Assembly: GCA_900088475.1 (NCBI GenBank)
Contig: FLMG01000953.1
Span: 1-13,794, forward strand
Length of the DNA: 13,794 nucleotides
Reading direction: 5' to 3'
DNA from: Hyphochytrium catenoides
Taxonomy: Eukaryota > Sar > Hyphochytriomycetes > Hyphochytriales > Hyphochytriaceae
Shown: positions 8,143 through 13,794 of the stretch, piece by piece
How the letters are laid out: each line of letters begins with the position of its first letter
Position numbering within the stretch: position 1 is the stretch's first letter
Notes under the pieces: model-generated
The model's input: the letters and a program-made list of their open reading frames with translations, nothing else
What the model was told of the DNA's origin: nothing
The model's database searches: none
Made by a program: the position numbers and the translations under genes

Positions 8143-8881
8143 CAGGAGATGGTACTAATCCTTCTTATTGAATAAGAGAAGATCGGGTTGGGTATACCAG
8201 CACTCGCCGTCATTACTAGACGAGCACTTCAGCTGCATTTTCCTTGTGAGAAGCGCTGCACTGGAAACCCTCGAGGCGGCTGCTAGAGATGAAGACAAGG
8301 CTTTATTATCAGCAGAGTCCGTTCTGCGGAAATTGTCACTCTAGAGGACCAAGAGAAGGTTATATCAGGTTGATCTGTGACCTCATCAGGGAAGCAGCCA
8401 GTGCATTGTGTTCAATGACTCCTACCGTCGTCAACGTGGCGCAATCGATCGCGAGGCCTTCTTTCTCACACTTTAGCAACAGTTCAATTTACAGATCACC
8501 GCCAGCGGATCGAGAGCTACTACAGACGGGAAGACGACTAAATCTGCACCAATGAGCTGCTACGGTCTTCTCAAGAGCCTCCTTTCACTTGACCCAGCAG
8601 CCAAGCGACAAGGAAAACTCCTAGGTTATTAGAAATATCATCAGGCGCCACTTAGGATCGCCCAGCGAGAGGCTTATTATACAATCTTGTGCTTTGTCAC
8701 GACATCCGGGTGAGCAGAAGAAGGAAAGTGGTGGATGATCATTACAAGGAGTGCGACCTATCCAACCTGGCTTTGCAAGCACTCTACAGCACGCAGACGG
8801 CGGCGGCGCCATTGGAATCAGTATCAGGTTAGTTTATATTATATGGTGACGCAACCTTAAGGAAAGAGGGCTGAATTCGTC
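8143..8881. other. Decayed, unrecognised sequence
   Basis: A plus ORF (8289-8555, ATG) and other plus frames read in pieces but are broken. The frame at about 8226-8850 has scattered stops between smooth stretches. It lies between two possible mobile-element remnants and may belong to the same decayed element. Confidence 0.3.
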
Positions 8882-9133
8882 GTGGACATGACGCTGTCGA
8901 TATTATCTAGTAATGTACACGACGAGGAGAAACACTCACAATTGCCAGCAAGGGTATCCGAGACCTGCCCTACTTTGAAAAGCCGGCAGCTGCAAGGATT
9001 GTTAGCACTTCTGCACGAAGCAATGATTTGGGGATCTTATATCCCGGAGCTTTGTCACTCATGTTTGTCCTCGCTTCGAAAGCTAACCAGGAGCTTGCCC
9101 CCAAAGCTGAATGACCGAAGCTCGCTCCAATAG
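8882..9133 (+). pseudogene. Possible Ty3/Gypsy-type reverse transcriptase connection fragment
   Basis: The frame is open for 83 codons plus stop, with a GTG at the start and an ATG two codons later. Its centre reads SRQLQGLLALLHEAMIWGSY followed by IPELCHSCLSSLRKLT. LTR-retrotransposon polymerases have a similar stretch between palm and RNase H: a Pro-rich start, KQLxxFLGLxNYYRxFIPxL, then PLxxLTK. Spacing and the IPEL and KLT positions fit; the NYYR core does not. The catalytic YxDD box is not seen upstream. It ends 26 bp before the stop of the convergent glycosyltransferase-like gene. Confidence 0.28.
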
Positions 9134-9159
9134 CGAGGTTCTGCTGCTTGCTTCACGAG

Positions 9160-11022
9160 TCAACTTCCTTGGGGGCGGGGAGCGGATCTTCTGTCCATCA
9201 GAACTTGCTGCGGAGATTCAAAAACTGCCGGCACAGTGAATCCTCTTCGTCCTGCAGCGTATGAACCGTAGGCATCCATCATTCTTGACCAGCCGTGTTG
9301 CGCCGTGGAGTGCGAGAAGACGTATAGCAAAGCTTCCGCCACTTTGCGCTGTCGCGCCTCAGCAGCCTCCTCTGAGAGCCAGAACTTAATCGTAGACATA
9401 ACATCTTCGATACTGTTGTTCTTTGAGGAAGGAGGATCAATGCCCACAACTAATTGAGACCAGATTGCGGACTCAGAAGATGCCGTTGGTACGTTCCCGA
9501 ACATCAGAGTCCCGGCAAATGCAGCCTCCATATACTTCCGCAGTACGTAATCCCGAGTGGATCGAGTCACTAGTACAGACTTGCAGTTAAAGAGAAATTC
9601 AATGTATTGCTCATACTGTTGCTCCAGTGTATTTGCATTGATTTGCCTCTGTAATCTATCCGCCTCCGACTGTAGTTCTGTATATCCGAAGTGTGGAAGA
9701 GTCTTAGCGACCAGGCCGTGCTTCTCAAAATGCCCCGCTTGTATCCAACCTAAGATCTTGTTGCGCAGCGGGTACAACGTCGGATGGCTACTGCCAACAA
9801 AGCAAAAGTCGTAAGGACGGTCTTTGAACTGCTTGGCGGTCCTACTTGTCTCCCGATGATATTTGACGAACGTCCCTGGGAGTGGAGCCTGCTGTGATAA
9901 GTACACCAGCACGTCCGGAAAATCTTGAAACGTCCCGGTGGACCTATTAATGTATCGTGAAGCCAGTTCTAGAAAGTCTCTCTCAAATGCCAACAGCAAG
10001 ATTTGGTTATTCGACCATGGTGCTACGGCATCATACCAGTGGCAGGAGTATCGGCTTTCATCCTCCATGGGTTTCTCGTGGTAGACACATTCGAGTCTGT
10101 ATGTCATGTAGATGGCATTACGCAGCTTCTGATCGGAAGAACCCTCCTTCGATACAACGATCGAGATGGGCCTTCGATAGCGGCGATCAACGTTCTCTTG
10201 CAGGGTCATTCTTGAATCCCAACCCGGCCAACCAGGGCCCCACATATAGACATTGCTTCCAAAGTTGCTCACTGCGAAGGCTCCGCAATAAGTATGGAAA
10301 AAATGTCTATCCATAACGGTGTCAATGTATTTCCAGTCCACGTAAAATAACGTTGTTGGGCCACGATTGTCGTGAAGAAGATGGCTAGAACTGGAAAGTG
10401 ATTCGTTCTTATCAGCCCAGTGGACGTCGGTACTATTTGATAGTGTCATAGCCTCGACGAATCGTACATGCGAAGAAAGTGTCATATTGAGGCATTGAAT
10501 GCCGTCAAGATCTACGTTCGGAACCTGCATTAAGTCGACCATGGCTTTCGTGAGATTCTCCACATCATAGCTTTGCCAGTATGAGGATGATGGCTTCACA
10601 CCAGATGATGAGGTCGGGTGTAACTGAGCCGATGGTTTGGGAACCTCCTCTTGTTGACTGACTTCTTCCGATTGGGCGACTTTTTGGTCATTACCCACTA
10701 CGGATTGAGAACGGAAAACGCCACCACTGATGATCTGTTCTCCAGTTTCTGACCGAAGTTGAAGAAGGTCCGTCACGGAAGCACTGAGGAGTGTGCCTCC
10801 TTCCACTCTGCTATTATCCAGGACTCCGGTACTAACGATCAGCGTCCCTGCCCCGGCAAGACCCAGAACCGCCAAGAGAGCAATGACTAACCTTGACCTT
10901 GTTCCTGTGGTGGTGGTGAAGCCTGCTGGTGACAAACCGTTTCTTCTCATTAGACCTCCAGGTGCTAGCCGAAGTCCGGAATACGTCTCGTCGATGCTAT
11001 CGATATTGTTGCTGTTCTTCAT
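9160..11022 (-). CDS. Type II membrane protein with GT1/exostosin-like glycosyltransferase domain
   Basis: This is an intact single-exon gene of 620 residues. I chose the ATG at 11022 (MKNSNNIDSIDE); the frame is open 22 codons further upstream, but only to a TTG. A basic cytosolic tail precedes one membrane helix at about 45-65 (LVIALLAVLGLAGAGTLIV). A Ser/Gln/Glu-rich stem follows to about 145, as in Golgi type II enzymes. The lumenal part begins a Rossmann-like lobe with TTLFYVDWKYID (223-234) and WGPGWPGW (261-268), then PDVLVY (369-374). The second lobe has YDFCFVGS (404-411) and RKYMEAAFAGTLMFGNVP (495-512), the Glu/Gly-rich donor-nucleotide motif of GT1-like (GT-B) transferases. Six N-glycosylation sequons are visible (near 156, 179, 196, 206, 359, 535). 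The fold class is well supported; the sugar donor and acceptor are not known. A role in Golgi protein or polysaccharide glycosylation is inferred. Confidence 0.85.
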   Translation of the reverse strand: MKNSNNIDSIDETYSGLRLAPGGLMRRNGLSPAGFTTTTGTRSRLVIALLAVLGLAGAGTLIVSTGVLDNSRVEGGTLLSASVTDLLQLRSETGEQIISGGVFRSQSVVGNDQKVAQSEEVSQQEEVPKPSAQLHPTSSSGVKPSSSYWQSYDVENLTKAMVDLMQVPNVDLDGIQCLNMTLSSHVRFVEAMTLSNSTDVHWADKNESLSSSSHLLHDNRGPTTLFYVDWKYIDTVMDRHFFHTYCGAFAVSNFGSNVYMWGPGWPGWDSRMTLQENVDRRYRRPISIVVSKEGSSDQKLRNAIYMTYRLECVYHEKPMEDESRYSCHWYDAVAPWSNNQILLLAFERDFLELASRYINRSTGTFQDFPDVLVYLSQQAPLPGTFVKYHRETSRTAKQFKDRPYDFCFVGSSHPTLYPLRNKILGWIQAGHFEKHGLVAKTLPHFGYTELQSEADRLQRQINANTLEQQYEQYIEFLFNCKSVLVTRSTRDYVLRKYMEAAFAGTLMFGNVPTASSESAIWSQLVVGIDPPSSKNNSIEDVMSTIKFWLSEEAAEARQRKVAEALLYVFSHSTAQHGWSRMMDAYGSYAAGRRGFTVPAVFESPQQVLMDRRSAPRPQGS

Positions 11023-11530
11023 TGTAACGACGATTTTTGACGACTTTGCTTCTTCGGGCAGCAAGGGTCTGATTAGAAGACCCAGCAACAGACGTATCGC
11101 CGTTCTCCGCCGTCCGACTGCGAGACTTCTAAACGCGATTGCTATTACTGCCTATAATAAGAAGAAGAATGACGACGGTTCCGTCCAGTAGGAGGAAAGA
11201 CCTTCCTTTGGCTACCTGCTGCAAATGTAGGGAATGATGCCAATTGCAAAGGCGGCCAAATAAAGAGGAGTACGCAGGTGAGCAGGAGCGCGGACGTGAG
11301 GTCTTAGACCTCGTTAAGAGATGGTCAGGGGTAATGATTCTTCCTTTCATCATCAGGAGCGAGCTGCTTCTCTGGTGGCGGTGGTGGTGGGCGTCGTGTT
11401 GCAGTGTGTCGTCCTCGTGCTGGTCGTCCCCTAACTTCTAACACCCAGCAGAAGGTGGAAACAGACCAACGGCAAGCCGTCGTTTCACAGAGAGAACCTC
11501 GAGCTGGGCCCCAGGTCGACTCATGGGTCA
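11023..11530 (-). promoter_or_regulatory. Upstream region of the glycosyltransferase-like gene
   Basis: The minus strand upstream of the ATG contains an ATG-started ORF (11353 to 11129, 74 codons) ending in a hydrophobic stretch (SFLLLDGTVVILLLIIG). If transcribed it would be an upstream ORF in the leader, in another frame from the main protein. No clear TATA box for the minus gene stands out. Plus-strand frames here are shadows. Confidence 0.3.
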
Positions 11531-11545
11531 AACCCTGCTAGGGTT
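11531..11545. repeat. Short inverted repeat, telomere-like arms
   Basis: AACCCT (11531-11536) pairs with AGGGTT (11540-11545) across a 3-nt spacer. Confidence 0.7.
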
Positions 11546-11559
11546 ATGCCAAAGGTGTT

Positions 11560-11609
11560 CGACCCAGGTCCGACCCAGGTCCATTATCCCACTTTCCTGC
11601 AACCTGGGT
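11560..11609. repeat. Tandem 11-bp CGACCCAGGTC repeats plus inverted copy
   Basis: CGACCCAGGTC occurs at 11560-11570 and 11571-11581. The core ACCCAGGT recurs inverted as ACCTGGGT at 11602-11609, and a related CCCCAGGTCGAC lies near 11508. This is the pattern of clustered protein-binding sites, and the inverted copy also allows a hairpin. The cluster sits 110-150 bp before a TATA box. Confidence 0.65.
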
Positions 11610-11715
11610 GGGTGCAAACACTGGCTCCAAATAACCCCAAAACCCCCCCCTGTCGTGCAGTACAGTACTTGTACAAATCTAGGATTTGGGGGATTCTAGA
11701 TCGCTAGATCCGTTG

Positions 11716-11724
11716 TATATATAA
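11716..11724 (+). promoter_or_regulatory. TATA box (TATATATAA)
   Basis: A canonical TATATATAA lies in otherwise mixed sequence, downstream of the CGACCCAGGTC cluster. A plus-strand transcript would start near 11750. The first ATG after it (11762) opens a 12-codon ORF, so any real product would need splicing or a later start. The assignment to a plus-strand gene is inferred. Confidence 0.4.
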
Positions 11725-11806
11725 TCTCCCCTCAGACCAAAAGCTGGTCACAGTTTCAGAAATGCGTGAACCAGAGATCCTTAGAAGTATGCCCTTCTAA
11801 AACTGT

Positions 11807-12008
11807 TTGCTCCCACCCTTTCCTGCGGTTACAGTCCCTTCCGCTAATATATTCGCCCACCACATTTTGCCCCTTGATATTTTCGCCCCTGACAGCCTCC
11901 TATCAAACTCAACCAGACAAGGAAGCAGCAGCCAGCCGCAAGGAGTGAGTACGAAAACGGAACATCGTCAGCAGAAGCCATCATCCAGCCCTCTGCATCG
12001 TCAAGCAA
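11807..12008 (+). other. Open frames, no recognised gene
   Basis: Two overlapping plus frames (11766-11948 and 11807-12046, the second without an ATG) cross a strong donor, GTGAGT, at 11945. The peptides are Pro/Ser-rich and unrecognised. This could be a first exon or leader behind the TATA box. Confidence 0.2.
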
Positions 12009-12156
12009 TGCTTCTTGTTCTTGTTCCTCGAGTGGTGGAAGTGTGATTCACGACTTGGTGCGATTAAGCCGATAAGCCAAAGTGCTTCTTGTTCTTGTTC
12101 CTCGAGTGGTGGAAGTGTGATTCACGACTTGGTGCGATTAAGCCGATAAGCCAAAG
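12009..12156. repeat. Perfect 74-bp tandem duplication
   Basis: The unit at 12009-12082 is repeated without change at 12083-12156. It begins TGCTTCTTGTTCTTG and ends GATAAGCCAAAG, and contains an internal GATAAGCC. Identity of the copies points to a recent event or ongoing copy correction. A 74-bp period is not a multiple of three, so it does not look like a protein repeat. Confidence 0.97.
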
Positions 12157-12171
12157 TTATTATTACTGAAT

Positions 12172-12186
12172 CCTAACCCTAACCCT
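12172..12186. repeat. Interstitial telomere-like repeat
   Basis: CCTAACCCTAACCCT is two and a half units of CCCTAA, the telomere repeat of diatoms, vertebrates and many other eukaryotes. It lies 15 bp after the 74-bp duplication. Such short tracts can mark break repair or subtelomeric sequence. Confidence 0.75.
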
Positions 12187-12305
12187 TTGATATTAACCAT
12201 GGTACTTATAATCTATAGTTAATACCACTACTGATATTAGCTATTGGCTATCTCGTTGTTTGCACCCCAATATCTTCGCCTCTTCTAAGCGGAGACCATA
12301 GCGAA

Positions 12306-12476
12306 ATGATAACGGGGGGCGGGTATTGTTCTTGTTCTCAATACCAATGCGAAGCGTTATTGCCCCCCACCAACGGCAATCCCTTTCCCGCTTGGTTACT
12401 TAACCACTACAAGGATGTGACGAAGAAAGAGGTGCTCCCTCGTAGCGGTGCACAGCAGAGGGGCAAGAAGTGGTAA
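12306..12476 (+). CDS. Small unrecognised ORF, possible exon
   Basis: An ATG at 12306 opens 56 codons to a TAA at 12474. The same frame is open upstream to a TAG at about 12214, so it could be a longer exon. The peptide includes GNPFPAWLLNHYKDVTKKEV, which reads like protein, and ends in basic residues. The region also has a local fold: GGTATTG (12322-12328) pairs with CAATACC (12339-12345), and GGGGGGC (12314-12320) with GCCCCCC (12362-12368). Either the fold or the peptide may be the real content. Confidence 0.25.
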   Translation: MITGGGYCSCSQYQCEALLPPTNGNPFPAWLLNHYKDVTKKEVLPRSGAQQRGKKW

Positions 12477-12596
12477 TAAGTAAAGGAGGGCACCCATGGC
12501 CGATAGTGCACCATCGAAGTCGAGCTCCTACATTACCTGAACCACCCACCATAATTCAATTTCCTGCAGCATCGGGAACAACAGAGCTTTAGATCT

Positions 12597-12717
12597 CAAT
12601 TTTTTCCTCCTTCTGCTGTTTGTCAACTTGCAGGAGTGGTACGGTGCCGGTGCCTCGGAATCCGCTAATATCGCTTCCCCTGTCATGGCGGCAAAGCTGA
12701 CAACACCGGACTCATAA
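12597..12717 (+). other. Strong splice acceptor followed by a terminal-exon-like frame
   Basis: A long pyrimidine tract (TTTTTTCCTCCTTCTGCTG) ends in TTGCAG at 12633. The frame after it gives EWYGAGASESANIASPVMAA and seven more residues to a TAA at 12715. The opposite strand is open over the same stretch (12528-12773, TTG start), so the strand is not certain. The donor partner is unknown; GTGAGT at 11945 would keep frame but would make a 689-nt intron. Confidence 0.3.
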
Positions 12718-13547
12718 TGGACACCACCAGTCGTCGAAAGAGCCACCTGAGTGAGCTCTATTATGAGTGACAATGCTCTTTTATGATACGACGAGATGTC
12801 GTGATTATTCTTCGAATGAGAACTAATATCGTGTCGAGTGTCGAGAGAGAACGTGGTGAGGACTACTCGTAGACACCCGCAGACTATAATATCTCGAGGG
12901 TATTCAACGCAAATGTTATACGTTTACGGCTATCAGTTCCCATTCTTGAACACCGCAGCTACCCATGGTGGAGGCAGGTACTCACTGTCTCCAGCGTCCT
13001 TACATCCTCAAAATCACTGATTAAGGGGGGGTCGTCTCATACCCAACCTAACTCGTCAATATAACACATTTACCTAGACAAAGTTGGGGTCACTCACTGG
13101 TTGAAGGTTGTTTTCGTAGCTGTTTTCGCGCGCTCATCCATACTTTTGTCAGATAGCAGGAACAACAAAGAAACATAGGGAGCGAGCACGCTGCCCTTGT
13201 GGCAGGCAGATCCTCATCACAACTGTCGCGCCCGCTCTTTCCCTTCTTCCAAGGCAGCACCCAGCACTGAGGGTGATCTCACATCATTTCTCTCCTCCTT
13301 CAAAGTACAGTACTTCTCATCATTGCGTCCGGCCAACAACGCGCTGGCAGACAGCACCTGTCTCAGCGAGCGTCATCGTCGTCACATCTTGTTCTTCTTG
13401 CTGCTGATCCTTCTTCCCGTCCGATAAAACTATTCTTCTTTTCATCACCCACGCAGTAGTAGTGGTTATCAGCGACGAAGTCATCTTTGAAGTAGCGACT
13501 CTAGAAGCCAGCAAATATCGCTTTTAAAACAAGGTGGAACCCGCACT
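12718..13547. other. No recognised gene; several overlapping open frames
   Basis: Three plus frames are open across about 13200-13530. A second acceptor-like site (CTTCTTTTCATCACCCACGCAG, ending 13456) lies among them. The pyrimidine richness makes open frames likely by chance. A leader or exon of the 13548 ORF is possible. Confidence 0.3.
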
Positions 13548-13741
13548 ATGGGGCTGGTAAAAGCCAGAAACTTCGTTGCAGCGAATGCGGCGAATGGCCA
13601 CAATGTTAGGAGATGTCCTCGTCTGCAAGCATACGCTAACCTGTCAAACCGTCAATTCGACAAAAGAAGGAATGATATGGCTGCCAAGGCCGCCAACGTA
13701 AGGGAGAAAGCCTGTGTTGATGGCCGTAGTGGAGGACTCAC

Positions 13742-13772
<31 letters not shown>
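13548..13772 (+). CDS. Small basic ORF ending in nine lysines
   Basis: An ATG at 13548 opens 74 codons to TAA. The frame is open upstream to a TGA at 13488, so it could be part of a longer exon. The product is basic and Ala/Asn-rich, with NFVAANAANGHNVRRCPRL and RRNDMAAKAANVREK, and ends in a run of nine Lys from an AAG microsatellite. No domain is recognised. A donor-like GTAAGG lies inside at about 13697, so the lysine run may not be translated. Confidence 0.3.
13743..13769. repeat. AAG trinucleotide microsatellite
   Basis: Nine AAG units in a row. In the frame of the adjacent ORF they encode polylysine, directly followed by the stop codon. Confidence 0.95.
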
Positions 13773-13773
<1 letters not shown>

Positions 13774-13794
13774 TGGATGAAAGACAGATCTCTT

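Noticed and set aside
9557-10316. Plus-strand ORFs of 85-119 codons
   Set aside because: They lie entirely within the intact minus-strand glycosyltransferase-like gene and have no motifs; they are antisense shadows.
11548-11582. GTTCGACCC resembling a tRNA T-arm
   Set aside because: The flanking bases do not form a T stem, and no acceptor, D or anticodon arm is found.
12009-12156. CRISPR-like repeat
   Set aside because: Only two directly abutting 74-bp copies with no spacers; it is a plain tandem duplication.
11945-12633. Single intron joining the GTGAGT donor at 11945 to the acceptor at 12633
   Set aside because: Frame is kept, but the intron would be 689 nt against 71-84 nt seen elsewhere, and the upstream exon has no ATG.

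Overview
The window looks like nuclear DNA of a microbial eukaryote, most likely a stramenopile alga such as a diatom; that placement is an inference. The support is: short GT-AG spliceosomal introns (84 and 71 nt) in one reconstructable gene, an interstitial CCCTAA-type telomeric stretch, TATA- and CCAAT-type promoter words, single genes on both strands with long spacers, and a Golgi-type single-pass membrane glycosyltransferase-like protein. There are no bacterial operons or ribosome binding sites. Many open frames here start only at TTG or GTG, which is not credible for nuclear genes, so I trust few of them.

Layout. Positions 1-20 are an AG microsatellite. Positions 194-478 hold a long open frame without a start codon. 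Positions 788-1249 (minus) encode an intact 153-residue protein with an N-terminal zinc ribbon, a Pro/Gln-rich middle and two cysteine clusters. Its upstream side (1326-1544 and 1734-1823) carries a small ORF and three exact TAGCCAAT boxes spaced 40 and 42 bp. Positions 2800-3653 (minus) hold the most informative hidden object: a DUF218/YdcF-like gene split by two introns and broken by two frameshifts. Positions 3654-9159 are mostly decayed, non-genic or unrecognised sequence. They include possible remnants of a DDE-type transposase (about 7876-8142) and of a reverse transcriptase (8882-9133), and several exon-like pieces I cannot name.

Positions 9160-11022 (minus) are the one large intact gene: a 620-residue type II membrane protein with a GT1/exostosin-like C-terminal lobe. 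Positions 11500-11730 are a repeat-rich promoter-like segment ending in a TATA box. Positions 12009-12186 carry a perfect 74-bp tandem duplication followed closely by telomere-like repeats. Positions 12300-12720 contain a small ORF, a G/C-run fold and a strong plus-strand splice acceptor, perhaps part of a spliced gene. Positions 13548-13772 encode a small basic ORF ending in nine lysines specified by an AAG microsatellite.

The genes do not form an obvious pathway. The picture is a gene-poor, repeat-containing region with two intact genes, one clear decayed gene and traces of mobile elements. I found no convincing new multi-gene system. The best leads are the broken DUF218 gene, the zinc-ribbon protein with mirrored cysteine clusters, the triple CCAAT array, and the tandem duplication beside telomeric repeats.
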